Below the pieces are notes generated by a model. That model was not told the DNA's origin, made no database searches, and saw nothing but the letters and a program-made list of their open reading frames with translations. Below are positions 36,774 through 48,532 of a stretch of DNA of 64,000 nt, in pieces (the stretch's first letter is position 1; each line of letters opens with the position of its first letter). The stretch lies in assembly GCA_015680685.1 (NCBI GenBank), contig MNCI01029592.1, forward strand, positions 423,526 to 487,525. Direction: 5' to 3'. Source of the DNA: Gnetum montanum. Its lineage: Eukaryota; Streptophyta; Gnetopsida; Gnetales; Gnetaceae. The position numbers were made by a program, and so were the translations under genes.

Positions 36774-37024
36774 GCTTCTTCATCATCTTCACACTATCAG
36801 AGGAGTTGTATTTGTCAGTTCTATCTTGGTATTCAATTTTGCTATCTTAAACATCAAGTTTTGTAATTATTATAACCATACATTTAGGCACTGAATTTTT
36901 GTTGTGTTGTTCGTGTGTTGTTTTGTTTATCAATAATCCCATACCTTCCCAAATATTTTGTAAGAAAATTGTTCCACCTTTTGTTGTTCACTTGAGAACA
37001 AGTTTTCATTCAATCATGGGGTTA
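36774..37024 (+). other. Element B: 3' leader to the LTR with polypurine tract
   Basis: Short untranslated piece between the end of ORF3 and the 3' LTR. It contains 'cacttgagaacaagttttca', matched in reverse next to the LTR of F, and ends in the polypurine tract aatcatggggtta (37012-37024). Confidence 0.75.
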
Positions 37025-37854
37025 TCATGAGTCTCATCGATGAGGCCTTATGGACATGATCACGTCAACTTGGGATTTGATGGGTTAACATGGCTCCATA
37101 AATGTAGTGTCTATTTTTTTCCTATAAATACATGCTCACTAGCCACATTTATGGTATAAGTCTCATAATTGTAGCAAAGCTGTTATAGTTTTCTTGTTTG
37201 AAAGTTAGAATATTTTTCTAAGTGCTTGAAGTAGGAGTCAAAGAGTGTATGGACCTTTATTCAAGCACTGTTGTACCTGAACATAGTAATGTGTGTAGCA
37301 ATAAAGACAAGCTTTCTGATAAACCTTGTAGTACTTTGAAGTAAATTAATTATTTTATTTATGAATTTAGTATTTTATGCAATTTTTCTAATTCTTTAAG
37401 TAATTAAATAATTAATTAAGTAATAAATTAAGCTAAATTAAGTTGTGATAAATTAAGCACATAAGTACAACCACTTTAAGCATACACTTGGCACTTGGTA
37501 ATCCCAGTAACGCTTAACGTTTGGTAAACCAGTAGTGTTAAACATGTTCAAGATGTGTATGGTAAGTGGAAATGGATACTTATGCTAGGATTAGTTAAAT
37601 ATCATCTAGTTAGATTAAATTAATAATTAAATATCTTTAATTCTCTATTCTTAGAAAACTTAGAACTTAATCGCACTTAACCATACCTTTGCATCTCACA
37701 AGTGTAATTGGGAACATAACTATTGCAATAGTTAGTTTCAATTCCTAGAGACCAATGTACTTAGAAGGCTATAAGTCTATGGAATTTGACCAAATTGTGC
37801 ATGAACACTTAGTGTTTTGTATGGTTGGGTGTAGAGTCTACTCACCTTTCATCA
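37025..37854 (+). mobile_element. Element B: 3' LTR
   Basis: It starts TCATGAGTC (the TG start changed to TC) after the polypurine tract and ends cctttcatca, 830 bp. The TATA box is at 37123-37130 (tataaata). It matches 10820-11702 throughout. The bases cctag follow, pairing with cctaa before 10820. Confidence 0.9.
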
Positions 37855-38299
37855 CCTAGTGATTTAGATTTTCATTTATTCTCCCATGTGACATTGATGA
37901 TAATCAAATTTTAATCATTAGAAGTCATGTATCTTATTAGACTAGATGATCTTTCCATTTTAGAAGATTCAAATATGTTTTCTTGTTAATTTTTGATTTT
38001 AGGTTTTAAGTCTTTGCGTTTACTACTTGTTGTTGGTGTATGATTGTAGATTAGGATGCCCTTCTATAAGTTCTCTATTTGGGTCATTTTCTTGGGGTAG
38101 GAGTTGATACATGGGATAGATATTTTGGATAATTTTATGTTCTCATTTCTTGACCATTGGATATCTTTTGGTTTAGTGGCCCTTGTTTCATTTTTTATAC
38201 ATACTTATTTTTCACATTTGTTAAGGCCTGATGTAAGGATCATGTTGACATTCTAAAATTTTGGTCCAAAACTGCACCCTTCTTCATCATAATTAATGT
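37855..38299 (-). pseudogene. Element C: pol linker remnant at an internal deletion
   Basis: Minus-strand sequence after the protease of C, collinear with 28090-28460 of element A (shared 'actaaaccaaaaga' and 'caatggcca' blocks on the same strand as gag). RT, RNase H and integrase are missing at the same place as in A. The stretch continues at 10819 on the other side of element B. Confidence 0.7.
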
Positions 38300-38770
38300 A
38301 TGAAATTCTTTGAATCTATATGGCTCCTTGTGCATCTTCCTTAGAAATTTCTAAGGACAAGTCTCTCATTTCTATCTTATCATCAATTATGCTAAGTCAT
38401 GCTCTCCCTATAATTATAGGAAAGTCCCTATTATCATTCTTCATAACAACTCATAAGAAAATCTATTGGATAGGACCACCCATTGATAGTAATCATCACA
38501 TATTCTGTCTATTCCAAAGGAATGGTAACTAATTGATCTACAAGCTTTAGTTTTATGTTGCACTTCTTTAATGGTGGTAGGTTTCATGTCTTGTATGTTT
38601 CTTGAGATATCAAGTTAACTCTAGAGCTTGAGTCTAGTAGAGCTTTGCACAATGGATTTCCAATAATTTATAAATAATTCAGATGACTTCCAGGATCTAA
38701 TCTTTTCTTAGGAATAGTTCTTGCTTTTATCTAATCTAATAATATATCGATTAGCATAAAAACTGTAAGT
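38300..38770 (-). pseudogene. Element C: aspartic protease (broken)
   Basis: The minus strand reads RTIPKKRLDPGS, NPLCKALLDSSSRVNLIS, NLPPLKKCNIKLKLVDQLV and, after frame changes, an IIIGRAWLSIIDDKIEM-like end near 38390. The catalytic Asp of the ALLDS motif is kept here, unlike in L and B. Frameshifts around 38480 and TAG stops break it. Its presence distinguishes C from the pol-less elements A and A', which have none. Confidence 0.8.
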
Positions 38771-38784
38771 TTTTTATTTGATTA

Positions 38785-41318
38785 TTATGGAAGCATGGTG
38801 TTTTTAGGAGGATTTGTCATAGAAGGAACATGATTGGATGAATTCCTAGCTCTACCAAACTTTTCTAGACTTATCCTAAAGATAGGACATTTTCTAGATT
38901 TACCTTTAGTATTGCTAGTATGATCCTCTCTTTGTATACTTATTGCCCTAGTAGCACTTTTCAAGTATGGTTGTGTTGGTAGTTTTCCTTGCATGATTGA
39001 TGGTGATACTAGTAGTAATGGACTAGAATCTTGGTATGAGAAACCAATTTCTAATTGAGATATGTAAGAATTTTGATCCATGCATGAGGTAGTAATTCTA
39101 TGGTATTCTGGTGGATAATAGTGAGAGGAAGCATGGACAAAAATGTTTCCATGAGAGATTAGACATTGTACATGGTATTCATAGGTATTAGGCTATCTAT
39201 ATGGATACTATTGCCTCGGTGGTAGCATTCCCCATGCTTGTGGTTGTTGCCACTACTACTAGTATTACTCTTGCAATTGAGAGTAAGCCTCACTTGGATA
39301 GTATGATTGCTGGTAGGGTTGTCTGAAATTACCTTGTAGATAAGGTAATCATCTAGGCATTTGTTTCATGAAAAACTTTGGATTAAGCACATACACACTA
39401 GACTCTTATAAGTGGACCATAATAGGGCAACATCCCTTAGGATGTTCATATTTACATACCTTACATCCTTTATCATCTTCTAAAATGGAATTCATTACTT
39501 CCTTCACTATAGTAACTTTTTCCTTGTTGTTGTAATTTTCTCATTCATTGTCTCTTTTCTTCATCTTTTCTTTAGTTATATTTAAGGCTTGTTCAATCCT
39601 TTCCTCTACTATCTTTAGTGTCATAGAAAACTTCTCATTTATCAAATCCCACATTTTCTCTACCTTTATTGCAATATCATTGGCTAATTTTTGGATTGTT
39701 AAAATCTTTAGTTGGATCAAATCTTCTAAGATTTCTTCTTCTTGTGATTTACATATTATGAATCCATTTTCCATATCACTAGATCTTTTTTATATTCTTC
39801 TACTAATTCTCTTTTCCTTAAATCTTCTTCCTCTTTTGCCACTTGGTCTATGAGTCTTTGGATTCAATCAACTATCATTTCAGATCATCTACCTTGGGAA
39901 TATACCCCCAAGGATATCTCTTGTCTTGTTTCTTAGTTCATTGATGATATGTCATAGTTGTTCCCTTTGAGAAAATCTATGGCATGTGCACCTATGTAAT
40001 AAGTAATAGTACCTACCCATTACTGCATCAAGGGATTCATGTGTTCCTTATTTTCATCCTTGGATCTATTTTCTCAAATTTGATACTCTAGAATAAGTTT
40101 GAGACTTGTTGTTAAAGAGTTCTAGCATGGTACTCCATCTTTAAACTAATTCCAATTTTAAGAATCTGTACTAACTCTCTGCTTCCTTTATGAGTGTTCT
40201 AGGAAGTAACTTCAATTTCTCCTAATCATTCTCTATGTTTTATAGGACACATGAATTGTTGAAGGCTAGGAGATGGTGTTGTGGATCTGCATTGTATTCA
40301 CCTTCAAATTTTGGAGTATTATTCATGTCTAGTCACTTGATGTGACTTTTCCTTACATGCTTGGTAGAAATGTCCACAACTTCCCTAATGTTAATCATGT
40401 TGTGAGTGACCAACAAGGGTACTTCATAGTATTCAAATTCATAAAATCTAATGTAGTGATGATCCCACTAATGCTCATGATGTTCTTTTATTTCATGTTT
40501 TATTTTTTCTACCCTTTCATTATAATTATCTTCCTCTTCATTAGGATGCCTTCTTCTTTATGCATGTCTCTAACGGCCTTTCCTTCTTTACTCATCATGA
40601 TCCCTTAGTCTTCATTCTCTCTTGTCAGAATATGTGGACAAATGTGAGCAAAAAGATGAAGGAATTAAGGAATGATGCCAAGTGGTCCTCCTTCTATGAC
40701 TCCTTGATTCTTCTCTTTTGGATTCATTAGAGGTTTTAGGCCTTGAATTTCTACTAATTTCGGGTCCTTATTTCTTCATGGGATTTTTGCAAGAGTTGAA
40801 TGTAGTTTTATCTTAATGGAATCCTTAATATGGATGATTGGTGTTTGGGAACAAGACCCATGAGTTTGATAACATTTCTTAATCTAGAATAAAACCTCTT
40901 CTTTTTCCTCTAGAATAACTATTTGATATGCCTTCTTTTCTTTATCATGTTCGTACCTTGCCTCGATGATGACATTCCTTCTTACTTGAGTCTCCATTGG
41001 CTGATATGGCCTAATTGTATTTTTAGTAACTTGATAACCTTCTTGCACATGGCCAAGGTTTGACCTCATAAGAGCTACTTGAAGCATTGATGATGTTGAA
41101 TGTTTAGGTGGCAAGACAATGTTGTCTTGTAGATCTCTCCATTTGAGTTATTTATCCTAGTGAAAAATGAGTGTAAAATTAGCATAATGAGGATCAGTAT
41201 GAGCATATGAAATCCTAATTTTCATCAATGCACTCTAATCCTCTTCATTATAATCCTTGTCATGACTTTCATGAAATTCAGTAGCATGTGGATATTTTTC
41301 TTTAGTTTTAGAAGCCAT
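38785..41318 (-). pseudogene. Element C: gag (broken)
   Basis: Starts MASKTKEKYPHATEF at 41318, shortly after the primer site. The N-terminal block includes a Gln/Arg-rich helical piece with HVQEGYQVTKNTIRPYQPME (41114-40884), as in D. The Ser/His/Arg-rich part and capsid-like core follow (40630-40000). A helical stretch with IAIKVEKMWDLINEKF and IVEERIEQAL lies at 39774-39541. The zinc knuckle CKVCKYEHPKGCC at 39428-39467 has all four ligands. A Tyr/Gln/Pro-rich linker ends with NPPKNTMLP at 38785. Stops and frame changes occur throughout. Confidence 0.82.
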
Positions 41319-41440
41319 GTTAAGTGTTTTACACTTAAGTGTATACATTTTAGAAAATTATTCTAAGTATGAGAAATATAATTGGTGATGCTTAATATAA
41401 TGAACTTTATAAAATCAACTAATTAGCAAACGTTCATACA

Positions 41441-41459
41441 TCCTTAACAATAGTGCCAA
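41441..41459 (-). other. Element C: primer-binding site (tRNA-Asp type)
   Basis: The minus strand reads TTGGCACTATTGTTAAGGA next to the LTR. All seven differences from the tRNA-Asp complement are transitions. Confidence 0.78.
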
Positions 41460-41694
41460 TGATGAGCAATTGGGTATTCCAACACTTGACCATACAAGTC
41501 ACAAGTGTTCACATGCAACTAGATCATAATCTACAGATGGACAATGTAAGTATACTAATAGTTGATGTTCAATTTATGATCATTGTCTTCTCACTTAGAG
41601 TTAGTAATGTGCAATTTGTATGGTTTAATTATTAGTGAGGTATATGATAGACTGATGTTGGTTGGCTCAAAATAAGACTAAGTACCAACATCAT
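41460..41694 (-). mobile_element. Element C: piece of the 5' LTR (minus)
   Basis: Starts tgatgagcaattgggtatt and matches the first 230 bp of the LTR at 8165. It stops at atcat (41690-41694), where element D begins. The rest of this LTR should reappear beyond the end of D, outside the window. Confidence 0.85.
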
Positions 41695-42568
41695 TGATAA
41701 AATCATTTTTTGTAAAGATGCAATATCGTATCAATGATATTGTAGCTACAATAGTGCAACTTATCATACATCATTACTGATGTGATGTCTTGGGATCTAT
41801 GCAACCCTATAAATACTAACACTTGGGGACATAATTAACAATTTTCCATTCCAATGCTTAGCCAAACTCTTACAAATTCATTATGTAGTTTAGTGATAAA
41901 GTCAATGCCTATAGTGTGGTGTTAAGTAGTTAATCAAAATCTTTATTCAAGTAAATTGTACTTGGACACAATTTAGGTGTGGCAATAAAGACTAAAGCTA
42001 TTTCTCATCATTACAGCATTCTTTAGTTTTCCTTATGTTCACTTAGAATACATTTATTTCTTTCTTAATTAATCATTTACATTTCACACACTTTACTTCA
42101 TATGTTACTAGTAAGCAAAATGGATACAACGGGTTTCAAGTGCTAAGTTTAGTTATCTGGTAACCTAGTAGTGGCATTACTTGATTCACTTAGTGGTAAT
42201 TCCACTTGGTAATACTAGTGATAACTACATGAGTCCAAGGCATGTATGGTAGATCAGGACTAGATATCCATTACTCTAGGCTAAGATAGGTTGTGTCTTA
42301 GTAGTTAACTAGACTTAGATTTTATCTTCTATTTGACCATGTTTACCATTAGGAGAGTTAGGAGCCTTACAACATCAACCAATCATATGTCTCACTAAGA
42401 GTTAGACCATACACTTGAACTTCACTAACTCAAAGTGGGAAGACAATGATCTCAAAATTAACATCAATTACTAGCATAATTACATTGTCCATCCATGGAT
42501 TACAATCTAATCATGCAAACACTCATGACTTGTATGGTAGGGTATTGGGATACCTACATCGCTCATCA
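41695..42568 (+). mobile_element. Element D: 5' LTR
   Basis: Starts TGATAAAATCAT and ends catcgctcatca, 874 bp. TATA box tataaata is at 41808-41815, preceded by a cluster of gcaatatcg, atgatattg and similar words. A caataaagac segment lies near 41983. The tRNA-Asp primer site follows at once, so this is a 5' LTR in plus orientation, opposite to the LTR piece it interrupts. Confidence 0.9.
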
Positions 42569-42587
42569 TTGGCACCATTGTTAGGGA
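42569..42587 (+). other. Element D: primer-binding site (tRNA-Asp type)
   Basis: ttggcaccattgttaggga follows the LTR. Five of 18 positions differ from the tRNA-Asp complement, all transitions. Confidence 0.82.
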
Positions 42588-42710
42588 TGTGTCAATGTGT
42601 GCTAAGTAATTGATCTTATAAATTTTGTTGTATCAAGAATCACAAAGTCTATTCATACATATTTAATAAATTTTAATAACACATACATAATAAGCATCAA
42701 ATATACAATT

Positions 42711-45100
42711 ATGGTTTCAACACTTCAACAAAAATTATCACCTACCAAAGAGCTACAAAAGGATAATGACAGAACACATGATGATGAAGACTAGAGTATG
42801 CCTATGCAAACATGGATCTCATATGCTCATGTTGATCCTTATTATCATGATTTTGCATTCATCTTTCACCAAGATGAGAAACTAAGGTGGAGAGACTTGT
42901 AAGGCAACATTGTTTTGCCTCTAGAACATTCAGCACCAACCATGCTTTAAGCAACCTTCATGGGAATCATTCTAAGCCATGAACAGGAAGGGTATCATGC
43001 AATCAAACACTTGACCAAGTCATACCAACCCATAGAGGCGCAAGTACAAAGAGATGTTGATATGGAGACAAGACTCGAAAAGAAAAAGGGAAAGAAAATC
43101 AATCCCAATGTTGTTCTAGAGAAACTTGATGGTGATGCGTTTGTAGAAAAAAAAACTCCATCATAATCATGAAGCCCACTCACAAACACCTATTATTCAT
43201 CTTGAAGAACTTATTAAGATACAATTGCATTCAACACTTGCAAGGACCCCAATATGATAGGTAGAAGACTCTAAACATAGATAGAGCTTAAGGCCTAGAG
43301 CTTCTGCGGAATCACAAAGGGATGAATTCTAGAGTCACAAAAGAAGAACTAGCTAACATCATTCTTCAACTACATCATCTTCCTCCTCACGATCATCAAT
43401 GAATTCTGATAGAAGGAAGAAAAGACTTAGAGATCATGATAGGAAGAGACATCAGGCTCATGATAAGCATGAATATCATCAAAGGCATCTTAATGAAGAA
43501 GAGGATGAGGATGAACCAAGAAGAGACAAAAATAAGCATGAAGAGAGAGAGCATTATGAGTACCAAAGGAGGCATCACTACAACAGAGCTTATGAATCCA
43601 ATGACCATGAAGAGCCCCTATTGGCCACTCACAGCATGATCAATATTATTGAAGTAGTATATATTCCAACCAAACATGTGATAGAAAATCACATCAAGCG
43701 ATTGGATATAAATAATATTCCTAAATTTGAAGGTGGGTACAATGCAAATCCACAACATCATCGTTAAGCATTCCATGATGCCTATGCCCTTTAGAATATT
43801 GAAAGTAATTAGAAAAAGTTCAAGTTATTTCTTAGGATACTTATTAAAGAGGTCAAGAGCTAGTACAACTCATTGGAACCAAAGTTAATCAAAAGATGAA
43901 TTATCATGCTCAAACTCTTCAATGAAAAATATCAAACTAACTCAAGAGTGTCCAATCTCAAAAATCAAATCTAGGGATGGCAGCAAGGGACACATGAATC
44001 TCTTGATGTTGTGATAGATAGATACTACTCTCTTCTACATAAATGCCTAGACCATGGATTCTTGCAAAGGGAACAACTTAGGCATATTGTTGATGGGTTA
44101 AGGAATAAAACAAAAGAAACCCTTGAGTTATATACCCAAGGAAGAATATTAGAGATGACCATCCATAGAATCTAGAGGTTAATAAACCAAGTGATGAGAG
44201 AGGAAGGAGAGTTAAAAAAGAGAGAATTAGCCAAGGAATATAATCGAGATCCATCAATCAAGAAACAGGATGTAAAAATGTGTGATAAACAAGAGTAAGA
44301 AACCTTAGAAGGTGTGATCTAGAAGAAAACTCTACTAATTCAAAAATCTATTAATGATATCTTAGCTAAGGTAGAAAAGATATGGGACTCAATGGATGAA
44401 AATTTTTCTACAACTCTAAAAATCGTAGAAGAAAGAACTGAATAGGCCTTGAATAAGGGCAAGGATAAGAAGAAGAAAAGAGACTATGGACAAGAAAACT
44501 ACAAACAAAAAGGAAAAGTTGTTTTAGTAAAAGAATGTGCTTACTCAAGCTCAAAAGATTAGAAAGGATGTAAGGTATGCTAGTATGAACTTCCTAAGGG
44601 ATGTTGCTCTATTATGACCCACTTGCAAGAGTCTAGGACATATGCACTTAACCCAAGATTCATGAAAAAGTAAATGCCAAGATAGTTACCTTATCCTCAT
44701 GGTAATCTCAAATATACCTTCCAGCTAGCTTACTACCCAAGTGGAGCTTGCCCTCAGCCATAGGAGTAATACCAACAATAGTGACAATAATGACAAGCAT
44801 GGGCACTGCCATCATTGAGGCAACAGTATCCATATAGGCAAGTAGACCCTTATGAATATTGTGTGCAATGTCCAATCTCTCTAGGAAACACTTTAGTTCA
44901 CACTTCTTAATATTATCCACCTAAGTATTATAGGCCTACCACCCCAAGGATGGATTCTAATCCATATGTACATCAACTAGCAACTAGTCCATTAAGTTAA
45001 CCTTCCAATTGTCTACTACCAGTGCCACCACAATTAATGTAAGGGGAACTATCATCATAGCCATAGCAAAAGAATGCAACAAGGGTAGTCAACATGCAAG
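42711..45100 (+). pseudogene. Element D: gag (broken mainly by stops)
   Basis: Starts MVSTLQQKLSPTKELQ at 42711. The N-terminal block has DFAFIFHQDEKLRWRDL, matching G, and HEQEGYHAIKHLTKSYQPIE. After one frame change near 43160 comes a very Arg/His/Glu-rich part (43399-43620), DHEEPLLATHSMINI and INNIPKFEGGYNANPQHH (43710). The core reads EKYQTNSRVSNLKNQI and IDRYYSLLHKC with HIVDGLRNKTKETLELY (44020-44130), followed by coiled AKVEKIWDSMDENF. The zinc knuckle at about 44570 reads CKVC-stop-YELPKGCC; sisters have Gln at the stop and His at the Leu. A Pro/Gln/Tyr tail runs to about 45100. Confidence 0.87.
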
Positions 45101-45339
45101 AGGAAGTAATTATTAGTGAACCTTAATCTAGAAAATGTTTTTTTTAATGAGTCCAAAAATGATTCAAAGGATGGGGACCCAATCTACTTTAACTCCATCC
45201 ACACACACTCCTCCAAGAAACATTAAGCTTCCATCTTCTACTAGTGAAAACCTAATGACTATTATGCTCACTCAAACTATCACACATTGGATAAAGGTAG
45301 GAGCACTTTCCTAGAAAAGAACAAACCTTGGAAGTCCCC

Positions 45340-46200
45340 TAATATATCTCCAAATAACATGTCATAAACCATGTAAGGCTTTACTTGATTTTGGGTTAGG
45401 GGTAAACTTGATTTCATAAGACATGTACAATTCCTAGAATATTTTTCCATTGAAAAAAAGTAACATCTAATTAGAGCCTACAAACCAATTAATCATGATT
45501 CCACTAGGACAAGTAGATGACATCATCACTAACATCAATGGTTAGTCCTATCCTGCTAATTTCTTAGTCATTCATGTGGGAAAAAATAAGGGAGACTTCC
45601 TTATCATTATGGGAAGAGCTTAGCTTAGCACTATAGATGCTAAGCTTGGAATGAAAGACTTTTCCTTACAAATTTCCAAGGAGGATGGAGCTAGAATCAT
45701 TCAATGACATAGAGTTCCATGTATCACATATAGCAATAATGGGTGCAATTGTGTGTAGAAAATATGGGCCACTAAACAAGAAAGCAACGTAGAAGAAATG
45801 TGTATGCAAAGATGCTTGTATGTGGCAACCACTAAACAAGAAGGCATCCAGTGGCTAGTTATTAATGAAGAAATGAAATCTAAAATATACATGGAGCCAA
45901 AAAATCATATTCTAAGCACCTACATGGAGGAAATAGATAAGATAGAATAGTTAACAAGAAAACACCCCTATGCACATTTATGCCAAGAAGAAGACATTAA
46001 ATGTGGATAGCTCAAGATCCTAGAAAATTTTGAACTAGAACCATTGAAGTAAAAAGCCCTCTAGGTAGTACTAGAATATGCTTGTCTAAATAATAAGAAG
46101 CTAGTCATCATCAACACCAACTTGGACAAAGATCAAAAGAAGAGATTGTTGGAAGTGATCAATAAATGGCCAACAAAATTTGCATGGTCTTACGATGAAA
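45340..46200 (+). pseudogene. Element D: aspartic protease and pol linker (broken)
   Basis: One frame, interrupted only by TAG/TAA codons, reads KALLDFGLGVNLIS (catalytic Asp kept; Ser after it now Phe), LKKSNI, IPLGQVDDIITNING, SYPANFLVIHV, GDFLIIMGRA (about 45590-45625) and LSTIDAKLGMKDFSLQISKE. The linker follows with HRVPCITYSNN and EGIQWLVINEE, then KKLVIINTNLDKDQKKRLLE (46100). It is the best preserved protease-linker of the window apart from its stops. Confidence 0.87.
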
Positions 46201-47500
46201 TAATAGGCATTGATCCTTGAATTTTCCAACACCAAATATAAATAGATCCAATTGTTAAGCCATAACACCAACCACAGAGAAGGCTAAATCCTAAGCTTAA
46301 AGAAGTAGTAAAGCAGAAATTGAAAAAATTATTGAAAGCAAGATTCATCTACCCTATTGCAGACAACAAATGGGTTAGACCTTTGGTTATTGTTCCAAAG
46401 AAGGATGGCAAGTGGAGTATGTATTGAATTTTGGTTGTTAAACTCTACAATGTTCAAAGACAATTTTGCTTTGTTATTTTTTTATCAGGTCCTTGATACC
46501 ATAGTAGGACATCAGTAGTATAGCTGTCTGGATGGATATTGCAAATATAACAAGATTTGCATTACACCAGAAGACCAAGAAAAGACTATGTTTACCAATC
46601 TGTGGGGAATGTTCACCTACAAGAAAATGCCTTTTGGTATTTATAATTCACCCACAACATTTCAAAGACTAGTACTAAGAATATTCCAAAAATAAATAGG
46701 TAATGCCAAGGAAGTATTTATGGATGATTTCTCCACTTATAGTCTAGACTTCAAACAAGCATTGGACCATTTAGAATAAGTACCAAAGAGATGCATGGAA
46801 ACTAATTTAAATCTCAACTAGTAAATGAGCCATCTAATGATCTAAGATGGAATTGTTCTAGAACACAAAGTATTATAAAAGGAAATTGAGGTAGATTTGG
46901 AAAAGATCTAAGTCATCTAGAAAATCACCCAAAGGCCATAAATCATCAAATATGTTAGATCATTTCTAGGCCACATAGGATATTATAGAAGGTTTATACA
47001 AAATTTCTTGAAAATGAAAAAATCATTAGTAGAACTAATGAAGGATGCACCATTTCAGTGGATAGAATAATGTGAGAAGGCATTTAAAACATTAAAATAT
47101 AAGTTAATCGAAACACTAATCCTCTGAGCTCCAAATTAGTCTAAGCCCTTCTACATCATGATAAATGCATCAAATTATGCACTAGGTGTAGTAATAATGC
47201 AATTGGATGATTAGAAAAGGCCATATTACATACATTGTGCCAGTAGAAGCATCACCGAAGCATAGCTTAATTACACCACCACAGAAAAGAAGCTTATGTT
47301 AGTGGTGTATGCACTAGAAACATTTAGATACTATGTGCTGAAATACCCCATATATGTCCATACGAATCATAGTGCAATAAGATTTCTAATGAATAAACCA
47401 ACAGTGAGTCCTTGGGTGATCAGATGGCTTGTCATATTATAAAAATTAAACATTACCATGATCAACAACAAAGACACAAAAATGTAGTAGCAAATCACTT
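46201..47500 (+). pseudogene. Element D: reverse transcriptase and RNase H (broken)
   Basis: Starts with KKLLKARFIYPIADNKWVRP and VIVPKKDGKWSMY (46320-46425). A frame change around 46425-46440 follows, then MPFGIYNSPTTFQ and the intact catalytic EVFMDDFSTYS (DD at 46723-46728). RNase H is clear at 47280-47400 with TEKKLMLVVYALETFRYYVL and VHTNHSAIRFLMNKP; the catalytic Glu and Asp positions now read Lys and Asn, both explained by G-to-A changes. Stops are mostly TAG. Confidence 0.9.
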
Positions 47501-48532
47501 ATTGAGATTAAGATGGAAACCATAGGACCAAGAAGAACCATTATCAAATCAATTTCCCAATAAAAACCTATTCACAAAGATAATAATGGTTTTTGGCTCA
47601 ATAGAGAAGTCATGGACTACTAATTACATGACCTACTTGATCACGCAAGAGCTTCCTAATGAGTGAAGTAGGAAACAAAGGGAACAATTCCTTCACAAAG
47701 TCAAATGATATATATAGATAAATGGAAATCTTTACGAGATTTGTGTTGATGGATTAGTACAATGGTGTTTCAAAAGCTAATCAATAGAGAGTCCTAAAAG
47801 ATGCACATGAAGGACCATGTGGTGATCATTATGATGGGCGTAGGACAACACCTAAGCTAATTATGGCAAGCTACTACTGGCCTACCATATTCTGAGATGT
47901 CCATAACTTAATCGAATCTTGAAAAAGATGCCAATGGAATGGAGGAATAATAACCAAAAATGAAGAACCACAACAATGGATCCATCCATTAGAACCATTT
48001 GATATCTGGAAAACTAACTTCATGGGATCCATTATGCCAATATCAAATGAAAAAGCTTATATCATAGTGATCATTGATTACTGTACAAGGTGGTCAAAAG
48101 TAGCTACAATTAAGGATTGTATAACCAAGATAACTACAAAAATTTTTCAACCACATGTGGTAAATAGATTTAGAGTACCAAGTATGCTCATCTCAAAAAA
48201 TGGAATTCATTTCATAGGTGCTACTTTTAAGAAGATCATGTAACAACTCAGTGTAAACCATAAATTGACCATACCATATCATCTCCAAGCAAATGGTCAA
48301 GCTAAAGTAACTAACTACTAAATTATAAGAATATTAACTAGAATGGTTAGTCGATTTAAGATGGATTAGAGAACTCTATGGGCCTATAGAACTACATAGA
48401 AACTCCCACTGGATACTCACCCTATGAGTTAGTCTATGATAAATTACCTACACTTCCAATCCAGGCAGAGCTCCAAACTCTAGCTACTACCAGTAAACTA
48501 AACCTAGACCTAAGCTTAGCCCAGAAGTAATG
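47501..48532 (+). pseudogene. Element D: integrase (broken, all three acidic residues lost)
   Basis: The zinc-binding N-terminus is recognisable from GDHYDGRRTTPKLIMASYYW to KRCQWNGG (47820-47945), with one Cys replaced by a stop. The core reads KTNFMGSIMPISNEKAYIIV, IDYCTRWSK, LISKNGIHFIGATF (48188-48230) and NGQAKVTN (48295). The three catalytic positions therefore read N, K and K. It is cut off at 48532 by element F, so its C-terminus lies beyond F outside the window. Confidence 0.9.

Larger units (their letters stand above)
10820..37854 (+). mobile_element. Element B: long Athila-type element with gag, pol and ORF3
   Basis: The outer borders are set by LTRs (10820-11702 and 37025-37854) flanked by cctaa before and cctag after, a 5-bp target duplication differing by one transition. 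The order is 5' LTR, partial second LTR, tRNA-Asp primer site, gag, protease, RT, RNase H, integrase, [element A], conserved untranslated region, ORF3, polypurine tract, 3' LTR. Without the inserted element A it is about 13.8 kb, long for gypsy elements but usual for Athila/Tat types. Stops and frameshifts throughout make it inactive. Confidence 0.9.
8165..41694 (-). mobile_element. Element C: pol-less Athila-type element, split by element B
   Basis: Element C consists of 8165-10819 and 37855-41694 on the minus strand. Its order is LTR piece, tRNA-Asp primer site, gag, protease, a short pol remnant, the conserved untranslated region and the 3' LTR. Joining the two parts across B restores a sequence collinear with element A at 28430-28500 (aaatcactagg joined to gatgataaataagg, against gtcactaaggatggtaag). 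C is therefore one element. RT, RNase H and integrase were already missing before B arrived. Its own 5' LTR is interrupted at 41694 by element D. Confidence 0.85.

Noticed and set aside
37025-37854. Solo LTR
   Set aside because: It is preceded by a polypurine tract and by ORF3, and its flank pairs with that of the LTR at 10820, so it is the 3' LTR of element B.
43396-43608. Hydrophobic minus-strand frame that could look like a membrane protein
   Set aside because: It is the complement of the Arg/His/Glu-rich part of the gag of D; hydrophobicity follows from the codon composition.
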